Below the pieces are notes generated by a model. That model was not told where the DNA came from and made no database searches. It worked only from the letters and a program-made list of their open reading frames with translations. A DNA stretch of 64,000 nt from JAAZPT01 sp034180455 (GTDB lineage Bacteria > Bacillota > Clostridia > Christensenellales > Aristaeellaceae). A program made the position numbers and the translations under genes. Below, piece after piece: positions 53,445 through 62,561 of this stretch (the first letter of the stretch is position 1; the number at the start of each line of letters is the position of its first letter). The DNA lies in NCBI GenBank assembly GCA_034180455.1, contig JAXFOG010000012.1:44964-108963 (forward strand), written 5' to 3'.

Positions 53445-53931
53445 AGTCTATCTCCTTATATTTATTTTGTATGTGTTTTACAAGTGAACTGGGAACAAAT
53501 TTTGAAAAATCTCCACCAAACCCTGCAATTTCTCTTACTGCGCTAGAACTTACAAACGAGAGCCCAGGATTTGTAGCCATAAAAAATGTTTCTATTTCTG
53601 GGCATAGCTGCTTATTTATGTTTGCCATTTGTAGCTCTGCTTCAAAATCCGATATAGCTCTTAAACCTCTAATTATAGCCTTAGCATTTATGCTTTTTGC
53701 ATAATCTACTAGAAGTCCGTCATAGCTACTTACTTTAACATTTGGAATATCCTTACATGCTTCCTTTATCATGTTTATCCGTTCATCTAGACTAAACATG
53801 CACTTTTTCTTGTTGTTTATCAGTATGCATACGCTTACTGTATCAAATAATGCCGCAGCTCTTTTTATTATATCCAGATGCCCTAATGTGATAGGATCAA
53901 AGCTGCCTGGGTATACGCAAATCTTATTCAT
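53428..53931 (-). CDS. coaD: Pantetheine-phosphate adenylyltransferase
   Basis: CoaD transfers AMP to phosphopantetheine, the fourth step of coenzyme A synthesis. The family marks are YPGSFDPITLGH (with the T-x-G-H nucleotide motif), RGLRAISDFEAELQMA and FVSSSAVREIA. I start at the ATG at 53931 with GAGG upstream, giving MNKICVYPGSFD and 167 residues; an earlier ATG lies deep in rsmD. It overlaps rsmD by eight bases. Confidence 0.96.
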   Translation of the reverse strand: MNKICVYPGSFDPITLGHLDIIKRAAALFDTVSVCILINNKKKCMFSLDERINMIKEACKDIPNVKVSSYDGLLVDYAKSINAKAIIRGLRAISDFEAELQMANINKQLCPEIETFFMATNPGLSFVSSSAVREIAGFGGDFSKFVPSSLVKHIQNKYKEIDYGKQK

Positions 53932-54484
53932 CTTTAACCTCAAATTCATAAATATCAAGTGTGGTAATGCCGTATTCTTTATGGGATATGTGATTAAAAT
54001 CTTTATGTGTAACGGTATCTGATTTTTTGTCTCTTTCTAGCACTATTATAGCACTTTTGTTGAGTGCTCCTCCTTGCGAAAGCTGAGTTAATATATCTTC
54101 AATGTTGCCTATTTTGTATGGTGGATCAATAAAAACCAAATCAAATTTAATATTTTTACTTATAGAATTTGATATAGCCATTTGCCAATCACATTTTAGC
54201 ACCATACTTTGTTCGTCAAACCCTAGCAAGCTTATGTTTTCTTTTATCTGAGTATAGGCAGCCCTGCTCTTATCGCAGAAAACGCAATACTTTGCTCCTC
54301 TGCTTATTGCCTCAAGACCAAGTGCACCACTTCCTGCAAAAAGGTCAAGGCATACACTTTCATCAACATAACCTTGTAATATGTTAAACAGGGCTTCTCT
54401 TATATAATCTTGAGTTGGTCTAGTATCCATACCTTTTGGAGCGTGAATTGTTCGTCTTTTGGCGGTACCACCTATTATTCTCAT
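53924..54484 (-). CDS. rsmD: 16S rRNA (guanine966-N2)-methyltransferase
   Basis: RsmD methylates G966 in the 30S head. The 186-residue protein has RIIGGTAKRRTIHAPKG at the start, RPTQDYIREALFNIL, the SAM-binding CLDLFAGSGALGLEA and the catalytic FIDPPYK. The order rsmD-coaD is standard for Firmicutes. The start overlaps the upstream membrane-protein gene by four bases. Confidence 0.95.
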   Translation of the reverse strand: MRIIGGTAKRRTIHAPKGMDTRPTQDYIREALFNILQGYVDESVCLDLFAGSGALGLEAISRGAKYCVFCDKSRAAYTQIKENISLLGFDEQSMVLKCDWQMAISNSISKNIKFDLVFIDPPYKIGNIEDILTQLSQGGALNKSAIIVLERDKKSDTVTHKDFNHISHKEYGITTLDIYEFEVKDE

Positions 54485-55266
54485 ATAAGTTCCTTATTCT
54501 TTTGAATCTTTTTTTCTTTTTTATGATTTTCTACTATATTTTTGCGCTTTGCATTGCTGTGTATTGCCTTGTTAATTTGTATGCGATTATTTTCTCCTTG
54601 AACATATCCAAATCCATATAAACTTGGCACCAACAATATAAGCAGAGGACTTAGCCTTTCTACGGTAAGCATAACTTCTGCTCCAGCGTTATTTGCCATA
54701 GATACAAAGGGCATTATTGAACCACGCACAAATATTCTTAATATATCCATTGCATGTAAGCCAGTATTTTGCATATAGTAGCCTAGTGCTACATCAAGAT
54801 TATCATAATGCATATATTGGTTTAGCCATGAGGGAAGTGACCCTAGTTGATAATACAGCCTTTCTGTGTGTAGTGCAAAATATAAAGCTACTAAAAAAAA
54901 TGGCAACATTCCGAATGCCACAGCAACAAAGCCTTTCCATCTGGTAAAGCATTCGTCAGGATTTACTGATGAATTTTTTCCAAGCAATTTGTCTTTAAAA
55001 GCAATTTCGCTTGCAGCGGCTTGCTTAGTTCCAACATACAGCCCTCTGAAATAGAAAAAATATCCACATAGGCTTAAGAATGCTACGTTTACTATTATTG
55101 AAATAATTGTATTACCAAATATCAACAGAGCTCCAAATACTAAAAAAACTATAAGCAATAGCCACATATAGCCAAACACAGCTAAAGACATTGACAAAAG
55201 AGGCTTTGAAAATAATTTCCCCTGATTATATTCTATTTTTACTTTATTTTGTGTATTTGCTTGCAT
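54481..55266 (-). CDS. Membrane protein of unknown function upstream of rsmD
   Basis: The 261-residue protein has about five membrane helices: a tight pair at about 25-70, one at about 110-133, one or two later (about 165-180 and 205-225). It ends in a strongly basic tail (rich in Lys, Asn and Glu). I recognise no motif. GGAG precedes the ATG. Its four-base overlap with rsmD makes it the first gene of the rsmD-coaD-coiled-coil-GNAT operon. Confidence 0.7.
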   Translation of the reverse strand: MQANTQNKVKIEYNQGKLFSKPLLSMSLAVFGYMWLLLIVFLVFGALLIFGNTIISIIVNVAFLSLCGYFFYFRGLYVGTKQAAASEIAFKDKLLGKNSSVNPDECFTRWKGFVAVAFGMLPFFLVALYFALHTERLYYQLGSLPSWLNQYMHYDNLDVALGYYMQNTGLHAMDILRIFVRGSIMPFVSMANNAGAEVMLTVERLSPLLILLVPSLYGFGYVQGENNRIQINKAIHSNAKRKNIVENHKKEKKIQKNKELI

Positions 55267-55347
55267 AACTTTTCTCCATTATTTTATATAATTTTATAAT
55301 AAATAGAGATAAATTGCAATTTATCCAAGATGTTTTTAAAAAAATAA

Positions 55348-55368
55348 ACAGACCTTATTAAGGTCTGT
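55348..55368 (-). terminator. Terminator overlapping the 3' end of ppk
   Basis: ACAGACCTT / AAGGTCTGT with loop ATT, followed on the minus strand by TTATTTTTTT. The ppk stop codon lies inside the hairpin. Confidence 0.85.
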
Positions 55369-57397
55369 CTGAATATTTATTTACATCAAAAAGTTTAAAA
55401 CGCCAACCCTTGCTTTCAATAAACACTTGCTGAGAATTTATAGCATACCCTGGCTTTAGTGATTTTGTTTTTACAAACCTTCCATCACTCAACATAGTCC
55501 AGGACTTTTCTGTATCTAGCTGCTGTATGCGTAGTATTTCTTCTACTCTTTGCTTGACTAATGGATCTTTTACTGGAAAAAGTAGCTCTACTCGCTTATC
55601 AAGATTGCGTGGCATCCAGTCTGCAGAAGACATATACAAAGCAGGTTCACCAGCATTTTCAAATCTGAATATTCTAGAATGTTCTAGGAATCTGCCAACT
55701 ATGGAATGTACAGTTATGTTTTCACTTAAACCAGCTATTCCAGGTATTAGAGAGCATGAGCTTCTTACTACAAGATTTATCTTAACACCAGCCTGACTTG
55801 CAGTATAGAGCAGCTTTACCAATGATGGATCCACAAGGGCATTCATTTTAGCGTCTATTCTTGCAGGTAACCCACATAGAGCATTCTCAGTTTCCTTGCG
55901 AATATGCTCTTCTATTCTATTTCTTAGCTGGAAGGGAGCAGATTGCATGTGGCTCATATCGCTCTTGGCACTATGAGCATTAAGCATTTCAAAGAAACTC
56001 ATTGCGTCATTGCCAAGCTCTTCATCACAGGTAAGTATACCCATATCTGTGTATGCCTTTGCTGTAACGTCATGGTAGTTGCCTGTTCCAAGATGTAGGT
56101 ATTTCTTTATAGTGTCGCCTTCAGCACGCACGACCAACGTGATCTTTGAATGGGTCTTTAGACCAGGCAAGCCATATATTACATTACAACCAGCCTCTGC
56201 AAGCTTTTTTCCCCAACCTAGGTTATTCTTTTCATCAAAACGAGCTTTAAGTTCCATAAACACAGTTACTTGCTTACCATTTTGCGCAGCTTTAACTAGA
56301 CTCGCTATTATAGGACTGTTGGAGCTTACTCTATATAAAGTTTGCTTTATTGATAGTACATTCTCATCATCTGCAGCCTCGTCAATAAGTCTTATTACCG
56401 GCTCAAAGCTGTCAAATGGGTGAAATAACAGATGATCGTGCTTTGAAATTTCTGAGAAAATACTATATTCACTTAATTCTTTTGGTAAATATGGTATAAA
56501 CTTTGGAAATTTAAATCTGTCATAATCCTTTAGTTTATATATTGCTCTTAGTACAGATGAAAGTCCTAACGGACTGTTTGTTTTATAGATTTCTTGCTTT
56601 GTTATATTTAGTGAATAAGCAAGTAGTGCTACTAGCTCTTGAGGCGAATTTTTAGGAACTTCCATACACATTACTTCAGAATACTTGCGCATCTGAAGTA
56701 CATTAGTGATTGTCGCTACATAGTCATCACTTAGTGTATCGTCAAAGGGTGTTTCTGCACTTCTAATTATTCTAAATGGGACAATATCTCTTATCTTTTT
56801 ATCTGGAAATAGCTTATAAAGATTATCAATAATGATCTTTTCAATTAAGGCTAAACTTACTTTACCTTCTTCGCTAGGCATCTCCACTAGGCGAGTTAGA
56901 TTGTCAGGAATTTCCACCAATGTAAACGAATTAAGCTGATTATCCAGCATAAGAGCTATATGTAAAGTCTTTTCTTTTAAAAGAGGAAGTGGCTGTGTGT
57001 TTACTATGCGCCTAATTTTTAATGATGATTTTATATTGTTGTCAAAATATTCACTTGCCCATTTTTTATCATACGCTGAAGTATCTATGCCCGATGTTTT
57101 CAGTAAGGCGCATAAATTTTTGTATGCAGAATCTACATCGCTGTTCATATTGACTAAACCAGCTATAAGCTCATTTATTATATTCTGCGTTTCAAGTGCG
57201 TTTTTGTAATCCTTTAGTTTTATATAATATGAGGCTAGTCTTACAGCAATAAATTCTTCCTTGTTTGATACTACAAAAGAAAGTGAAAGCAGCCTTTCAA
57301 ACAATGGATTAGTAGCATCATTTGCTTCAGCAAGGACTCTATTGTTAAATTCGAGCCAGCTTACATCCCTATTTATAAATGCCTTTTGGTCAGCCAT
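55358..57397 (-). CDS. ppk: Polyphosphate kinase 1
   Basis: PPK1 makes inorganic polyphosphate from ATP in a reversible reaction. The 679-residue protein has the N-terminal NRDVSWLEFNNRVLAEA, the head domain, and the catalytic part with SIKQTLYR, KARFDEKNNLGW, the phospho-His in GLKTHSKI and a second conserved HLGTGNYHD. The C-terminal IVGRFLEHSRIF is also typical. AGGAGG precedes the ATG. Polyphosphate is tied to stress survival; no phosphatase (ppx) gene is adjacent. Confidence 0.96.
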   Translation of the reverse strand: MADQKAFINRDVSWLEFNNRVLAEANDATNPLFERLLSLSFVVSNKEEFIAVRLASYYIKLKDYKNALETQNIINELIAGLVNMNSDVDSAYKNLCALLKTSGIDTSAYDKKWASEYFDNNIKSSLKIRRIVNTQPLPLLKEKTLHIALMLDNQLNSFTLVEIPDNLTRLVEMPSEEGKVSLALIEKIIIDNLYKLFPDKKIRDIVPFRIIRSAETPFDDTLSDDYVATITNVLQMRKYSEVMCMEVPKNSPQELVALLAYSLNITKQEIYKTNSPLGLSSVLRAIYKLKDYDRFKFPKFIPYLPKELSEYSIFSEISKHDHLLFHPFDSFEPVIRLIDEAADDENVLSIKQTLYRVSSNSPIIASLVKAAQNGKQVTVFMELKARFDEKNNLGWGKKLAEAGCNVIYGLPGLKTHSKITLVVRAEGDTIKKYLHLGTGNYHDVTAKAYTDMGILTCDEELGNDAMSFFEMLNAHSAKSDMSHMQSAPFQLRNRIEEHIRKETENALCGLPARIDAKMNALVDPSLVKLLYTASQAGVKINLVVRSSCSLIPGIAGLSENITVHSIVGRFLEHSRIFRFENAGEPALYMSSADWMPRNLDKRVELLFPVKDPLVKQRVEEILRIQQLDTEKSWTMLSDGRFVKTKSLKPGYAINSQQVFIESKGWRFKLFDVNKYSDRP

Positions 57398-57658
57398 TTT
57401 TTTCCTCCTTAGAATTCTTCTTATATTATATTTTAAATCATTTGTTTGTGCAATGCTTTTAATTATTTATTAAATTAACTATAAACAACTTATCAAATAA
57501 AATAAACTATTTTATTTTTAGTTATAAATTATTTATTTATAATAACAGTATTGAAACTATCAGCAATAAATTAGAAATAAAAAGCCCACATAGTGTATTC
57601 GCAAAATCTGCGTAAATGTGCTATTATATGCACATAACTAATAAGGGAGCATGCGCAA
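57398..57658. other. Divergent intergenic region of ppk and rqcH
   Basis: No gene is seen. The region is very AT-rich and must hold the promoters of both divergent genes. TATTAT near 57631 is a possible -10 for rqcH, but the -35 is weak. Confidence 0.4.
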
Positions 57659-59392
57659 ATGCCAATAGATGGATTTACTCTCAGCTTTTTGAAAACAGAG
57701 ATAGCAAGCAGAATTTTGCCCTCTAGGATAGATAAAATAATGCAACCTGCAAGGGATACTCTTATATTTAATCTGCGATCCGAAAAAGGCTTTTTTAGTA
57801 TGCTGCTATGCTCAAATCCTGGATTTGCAAGGCTACAACTTACAGAGCATAGATTTGAAAACCCAGCAACAGCGCCCGCTTTTTGCATGTTGCTTAGGAA
57901 ACATTTGCAAGGTGGAAGAATTATCGATATTTCCCAAGTAAGCTGCGATAGAATAATAAATATTGATATAGAGTGCTTTACAGAGTTGGGTGATAAAGTA
58001 ATAAAGCGAATCGTTATAGAAATAATGGGTAAGCATTCAAATATTATTTTTATTGATGAAAATGGTATTATCATTGAAGTTGCAAAAAGAGTAGGAATAG
58101 ACATAAGCCGTGTTAGACAGCTGTTGCCAGGATTAAAATATCATTTGCCACCCATGCAAGATAAGCTTGATCCTTTTAATATGAGAGAAGCTTTAATTAT
58201 CGAACGATTAAATAATGCAGAAGGCAAATTAAAAAGATTCTTGCAAGATAATATTAGTGGACTTGGTAGCGCAAGCGCTGAGCAAATTGCTCATTTAGTT
58301 GGGTCAAATGGAGATGACCAGCTGTTTGAAATAGACAAGTCTTCTTTGTCAAATGCCATAATTAAAGCTTTTAAATCTTTAGAATATGCACCAAATATAG
58401 TCTATGACGATATGCATAATGCTATTGATTTTTTCCCAATAAAATATGATGCATATAATGCAGAAAACATTGTATATTTTGATACATTGTCAAAGGCTAT
58501 GGATTTATTTTATACCAATAGAGATGTTCGAGATAAAATAAAGCAGAAATCATCATACTTATACAAGATAATTACTAAACATATTAATAGATGTGAAAAT
58601 AGACTAGAAATAATAAACTCTACTGAAGAGCAGTGGAAAAAAGCTCAGGATTATAAGCTTTATGGTGAAATAATAAATGCCAATCTTTATGCCATAAATC
58701 AAGCTGAAAAAGGGAGAACATCTATAAGCCTTCCAAATTTTTATGATGAAAATTATCAGAATATAGATATTCCACTTAATGTAGAACTTAGCATTAAAGA
58801 TAATGCAAACCTATATTTCAAACGGTATAGAAAAGCAAAGACAGCACAGGAGCTCGCCGATTCTCAAAGAAAAGAAACTAAAGAAGAGCTTGCATATCTG
58901 CAGCAAATACTTATGGATATGCAAAATGCAAAAAGTGATGCCGAGCTAGACGATATAAAGTTGCTTCTTGCACAAAATGGATATATAAAGTCGGAAAGAA
59001 AGCTTAGTAAGGTACAAGGAAAGAGCAAAGAAATAAGACTTGAACATAGTGGTGTGCAGATACAAGTTGGCAAAAACAGCATTCAGAACGATAGGATCAC
59101 TGGCGCAGCAAAGCCCAATGATACATGGTTACACGTTCAGGGAGCACCAGGAAGTCATGTAATTATAAAGGATGATGAACCTAGCGAAGAATTGCTGTTA
59201 TACGCTGCAAAGCTAGCTGCATATTTTAGTACTTCAAGAGAGCAAACCACAATAACAGTAGACTATACTCAAAAAAAGCATGTAAAAAAACCAGCACAAA
59301 GCCCAGCGGGATTTGTAAGATACAAAAATTTTAAAAGCCTTATCATAAATCTAAGCGATGAGGAACGAGCAAAGTTTGCAGAAATCAGTTAA
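57659..59392 (+). CDS. rqcH: Rqc2 homologue RqcH (NFACT family)
   Basis: RqcH binds stalled 50S subunits and adds alanine tails to the stuck peptide, marking it for breakdown. The 577-residue protein has the NFACT-N domain (PIDGFTLSFLKTEI, then CMLLRKHLQGGRI), a helix-hairpin-helix part, a long coiled coil (around 280-440) and the C-terminal NFACT-R domain with PNDTWLHVQGAPGSHVII. Some early papers named this family fibronectin-binding FbpA. The ATG has GGGAG ten bases upstream. The gene stands alone. Confidence 0.95.
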   Translation: MPIDGFTLSFLKTEIASRILPSRIDKIMQPARDTLIFNLRSEKGFFSMLLCSNPGFARLQLTEHRFENPATAPAFCMLLRKHLQGGRIIDISQVSCDRIINIDIECFTELGDKVIKRIVIEIMGKHSNIIFIDENGIIIEVAKRVGIDISRVRQLLPGLKYHLPPMQDKLDPFNMREALIIERLNNAEGKLKRFLQDNISGLGSASAEQIAHLVGSNGDDQLFEIDKSSLSNAIIKAFKSLEYAPNIVYDDMHNAIDFFPIKYDAYNAENIVYFDTLSKAMDLFYTNRDVRDKIKQKSSYLYKIITKHINRCENRLEIINSTEEQWKKAQDYKLYGEIINANLYAINQAEKGRTSISLPNFYDENYQNIDIPLNVELSIKDNANLYFKRYRKAKTAQELADSQRKETKEELAYLQQILMDMQNAKSDAELDDIKLLLAQNGYIKSERKLSKVQGKSKEIRLEHSGVQIQVGKNSIQNDRITGAAKPNDTWLHVQGAPGSHVIIKDDEPSEELLLYAAKLAAYFSTSREQTTITVDYTQKKHVKKPAQSPAGFVRYKNFKSLIINLSDEERAKFAEIS

Positions 59393-59458
59393 TCTTTAAT
59401 TAGACAAAGGCAGTTTAATATGCTATATTATAAAAAATAAATTGAGAGGTAAACCTTA

Positions 59459-60106
59459 ATGAAGAAGAGCCATCTTGCGCCTATTTTATTGACTTTACTA
59501 GTCCTTGGTATTATTGCAACTATATTCATAGGCAATCAGAATTATCTTCAACTCAAAAAATACATGGATGCTAGCGATCTTATAAATCAAAAGAAATTTA
59601 ACGAGGCACGAGCTGAATTTGAAGAGCTTGGTGATTTTAAAAACTCAAAAAATAAAATCATAGAATCCTACTATGAAGAGGGTAAATTTCTACTTGGCGA
59701 AAGAGAATTTGATGCAGCTAGAGAAGCTTTTACCAAAGCTGGTGAGTATAAAGACTCTGCTAAAAAGATAAAAGACGTAAGTATGGCAGAGGCAAAATCC
59801 CTACTAAAAAATGAAAAGTTTACTGAAGCTGCAAACCTCTATGAAAAGTTAGGAGAGCATGAAGAAAGTCAAAAGGCTTTGTTTAAATATGCAAAATATC
59901 TTATAGAGCATGAAGACTTTGATAATGCGCGAGAAGTATTAAAGAGTATAGAAGGTTATGAGGGTGTAGAAGAGCTACTTAATAGCATAGAGCCTACACC
60001 AACAGAAACTTTAGAGCAAGATGGTGAAACTCAAGGGCAAGATGGTGAATCTCTAGAGCCAGACGAAGAAATGAATGCATTTATTTATTCACATAAAATG
60101 GCTTAA
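59459..60106 (+). CDS. Membrane-anchored TPR-like repeat protein
   Basis: The 215-residue protein has an N-terminal membrane helix (about 7-26). Then come four to five helical repeats of about 35 residues (KKFNEARAEFEELGDFKNS, REFDAAREAFTKAGEYKDS, EKFTEAANLYEKLGEHEES, EDFDNAREVLKSIEGYEGV), a Sel1/TPR-type scaffold for protein contacts. The tail is acidic with an imperfect repeat (EQDGETQGQDGES). Similar proteins are frequent in clostridia, function unknown. AGAGGT precedes the ATG. Confidence 0.75.
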   Translation: MKKSHLAPILLTLLVLGIIATIFIGNQNYLQLKKYMDASDLINQKKFNEARAEFEELGDFKNSKNKIIESYYEEGKFLLGEREFDAAREAFTKAGEYKDSAKKIKDVSMAEAKSLLKNEKFTEAANLYEKLGEHEESQKALFKYAKYLIEHEDFDNAREVLKSIEGYEGVEELLNSIEPTPTETLEQDGETQGQDGESLEPDEEMNAFIYSHKMA

Positions 60107-60133
60107 ATAAAACACATTAGGTTATTAATATAT

Positions 60134-60826
60134 ATGAGTAGATTAGGCGATTTATTAAAGCAAGAACGACAAAGACGCAAGCTTAGCATAAAGCAGGCTG
60201 CAAGAATGAGTGGAGTGTCTGAGCAATTCTTAACTAGTGTCGAGCAGGGAACACGCATTATTCAAGATACAGAGGCTAGGCGCATACTCAAAAAGCTTGG
60301 AGCTGTGCATGCTATTGAACAGAATTTTACTCTGGACGATATTGCAGCTACAATAGACTTGCAAACTGCCGAAACAAAAGAGGAAAAACCAAAGCAAACA
60401 AACAATGGCGAAACTGGAGTATCAGGCTCTATATGGCTTGATGCTCTTAGTGCTGTTTTGCAGAAAGTTCCTGTGTATAATGCAGTATTTAAGCAAGTAG
60501 ATTCAAAATTCATTCCAAAGCAAGATGGCAAAATTGAAGGATATATTGCAGATAAGCTTATGTATTTTCTGGTTTCTGATGACGAAATGCGTGGCTTTAG
60601 AATAATTCGTGAAGATCTTGTGCTACTAGTGAAAGAACAGTTGTTTATAGATGGAGCAATAATGCTAGTACAGGAGAATGAGCATTATATGCTCAGAAAA
60701 ATAAAAAAGCTTGATGCAAATCATATTATGTTACAATCATTTGGTAGAGAGTACGAAAGTTTAGTATATGATGTTGATAGCATCAAGGCTGTGGCAAAAG
60801 CGATTAAGTTTGAGGCAAAACTTTAA
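60134..60826 (+). CDS. XRE-family regulator with S24-like domain lacking the catalytic serine
   Basis: The 230-residue protein has a helix-turn-helix at about 5-55 (LLKQERQRRKLSIKQAA, GVSEQFLTSVEQG), a polar linker, and a C-terminal domain that follows the LexA/CI (peptidase S24) fold: KVPVYNAV near 111, YFLVSDDEM at 144-152, REDLVLLVKEQ and HYMLRKIKK near 184-192. The catalytic Ser in the G-D-S-M motif is Glu151 here, and the catalytic Lys position is Arg/Lys (188/189). No Ala-Gly cleavage site is seen in the linker. It is therefore unlikely to cut itself and may instead sense a ligand or just dimerise. The ribosome site is weak. Confidence 0.75.
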   Translation: MSRLGDLLKQERQRRKLSIKQAARMSGVSEQFLTSVEQGTRIIQDTEARRILKKLGAVHAIEQNFTLDDIAATIDLQTAETKEEKPKQTNNGETGVSGSIWLDALSAVLQKVPVYNAVFKQVDSKFIPKQDGKIEGYIADKLMYFLVSDDEMRGFRIIREDLVLLVKEQLFIDGAIMLVQENEHYMLRKIKKLDANHIMLQSFGREYESLVYDVDSIKAVAKAIKFEAKL

Positions 60827-60837
60827 GGAGTTCGTGT

Positions 60838-61725
60838 ATGGAATCAAGTATTTCAAGGCGAGATAAAGTTAAGATCATTATCAGCGATTATAGTAAAATA
60901 GTTTTGGGATGTTTATTACTTGCCGTTGGCATTTATTTTTTTCAGTTTCCAAACGAGTTTGTAATAAGCAGCGTTACGGGTATCTCAATACTTATAAGCA
61001 GAGCTACGAACTATGCTATTAGTAGAACCATAGTAAACTATATTATCAATACATCTCTACTGGTGGTAGGCTATATAGTAATAGGAAAAGAGTTTACAAT
61101 AAAAACAACCATAGCAAGCATGCTATTTTCTAGCCTTATGGTGCTTTTTGAGTATATATATCCAATAAAGCCAGGTACAACACTTACAGATCAGCCATTC
61201 TTGGAGCTAGTATTTGGAGTTGTGATTCCAGCAATTGGCTCAGCAATACTTTTTGATGTAAAGGCCTCAAGTGGAGGCACTGATATCATAGCTATGATAC
61301 TCAAAAAATATACTGATATTAATTTGGGCAAAGCACTCATACTTATCGATGCATTGATAGCAACATCTACATTCTTTATATATCATAGCGTAAAAAAAGG
61401 CGCTTTATGCATATTGGGATTGTTGCTTAAAGCTGTTGTTATAGATTATGTATTTGAAAACTTTAAGACTAATAAGTGCTTCCATATAATTACATCAAAG
61501 CCAGACGAAATTTCAAAATTCATTGTTGATATAGGTAGAAGTGCAACTATACTAAATGGTGTTGGAGCATACACTCATAAAAACAATTATTTGATAGTAG
61601 CGATAGTAAGCAGGCAACAAGCTGTTAAGCTTAGAGAATTTACTAAAAAGGTTGATCCAAAAAGCTTCTGCTATGTTACCAATACCATGGATATAATGGG
61701 TAAGGGTTTTAAATACTACCATTAG
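60838..61725 (+). CDS. YitT family membrane protein
   Basis: The 295-residue protein has five to six membrane helices and ends in a soluble DUF2179 domain (TNKCFHIITSKPDEI... to KVDPKSFCYVTNT). Family marks are GIYFFQFPNEFVISSVTGIS and SSGGTDIIAMILKKYT. The function is unknown, though the family is widespread in Firmicutes. It follows the XRE gene by 11 bases with AAGGAG upstream. Confidence 0.9.
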   Translation: MESSISRRDKVKIIISDYSKIVLGCLLLAVGIYFFQFPNEFVISSVTGISILISRATNYAISRTIVNYIINTSLLVVGYIVIGKEFTIKTTIASMLFSSLMVLFEYIYPIKPGTTLTDQPFLELVFGVVIPAIGSAILFDVKASSGGTDIIAMILKKYTDINLGKALILIDALIATSTFFIYHSVKKGALCILGLLLKAVVIDYVFENFKTNKCFHIITSKPDEISKFIVDIGRSATILNGVGAYTHKNNYLIVAIVSRQQAVKLREFTKKVDPKSFCYVTNTMDIMGKGFKYYH

Positions 61726-61735
61726 AAAGGATAAA

Positions 61736-62452
61736 ATGCGACTTCAAAAATATATAGCAGACTCTGGAGTAGCCTCAAGGCGTGCTGCAGAGAAAATGAT
61801 AGAAGAGGGTAGAGTCAAAGTAAATGGCGAAACAATATCACAGATGGGATATATTGTTCAGCCAGAAGATGAAGTGCTTGTGGATGATGCTCCGATAGCC
61901 CCAATAGAAGAAAAACATTACATAATGTACAATAAGCCAATGGGGGAAATAACTAGCGTATCTGATGAAGAGGGCAGACCGACGGTGCTTGATAAGTTTA
62001 GAGACTATCCTGTAAGACTCTATCCTGTAGGAAGGCTTGATTACAATAGTGAAGGACTATTGCTGCTTACCAATGATGGCGAGCTTACAAACAGTATGCT
62101 CCATCCATCAAGACTAGTAGACAAGGTATATATGGCAAGAGTCTCAAATGTACTTACAGATCAGGAAGCTATGAAGCTGGAGCGTGGAGTATACTTGGGT
62201 GGTTACAAGACTGCTCCTGCAAAGGTAAGAATACTTAAAACAAGCGAAATATTTACCGACATCACACTTACCATACATGAGGGCAAGTATAGGCAGGTGC
62301 GCAGAATGTTAGAATCCATTGGGCATCAAGTAATACTCCTAAAGCGTGTTAGGTTTGGCCCTTTGGAGCTTGGTGATTTACCACGTGGTATGTGGAGACG
62401 TTTAAAACCAAACGAAATAAATAAGCTAAAGAGATATTTGGGTACACATTAA
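61736..62452 (+). CDS. rluB: Ribosomal large-subunit pseudouridine synthase B
   Basis: RluB makes a pseudouridine in helix 89/90 of 23S rRNA (U2605 in E. coli). The 238-residue protein has the S4 RNA-binding domain (MRLQKYIADSGVASRR), YNKPMGEITS, the catalytic Asp in PVGRLDYNSEGLLLL and HEGKYRQVRRM. It belongs to the RsuA/RluB/RluE/RluF group, and RluB is the likeliest. It follows the YitT gene by ten bases; the usual partners scpA-scpB are not present. Confidence 0.93.
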   Translation: MRLQKYIADSGVASRRAAEKMIEEGRVKVNGETISQMGYIVQPEDEVLVDDAPIAPIEEKHYIMYNKPMGEITSVSDEEGRPTVLDKFRDYPVRLYPVGRLDYNSEGLLLLTNDGELTNSMLHPSRLVDKVYMARVSNVLTDQEAMKLERGVYLGGYKTAPAKVRILKTSEIFTDITLTIHEGKYRQVRRMLESIGHQVILLKRVRFGPLELGDLPRGMWRRLKPNEINKLKRYLGTH

Positions 62453-62536
62453 ATTATCAACAATATAATGTATATGAATCATTACAATAAATTGATGCGT
62501 TATTAGATAATAGATATATGATTAATCATGCATATT

Positions 62537-62561
62537 AAAAACGGGCTTAATGCCCGTTTTT
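62537..62561. terminator. Bidirectional terminator
   Basis: AAAAACGGGC / GCCCGTTTTT, a 10-bp stem with loop TTAAT, between the convergent rluB and surface-protein genes. Confidence 0.92.
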
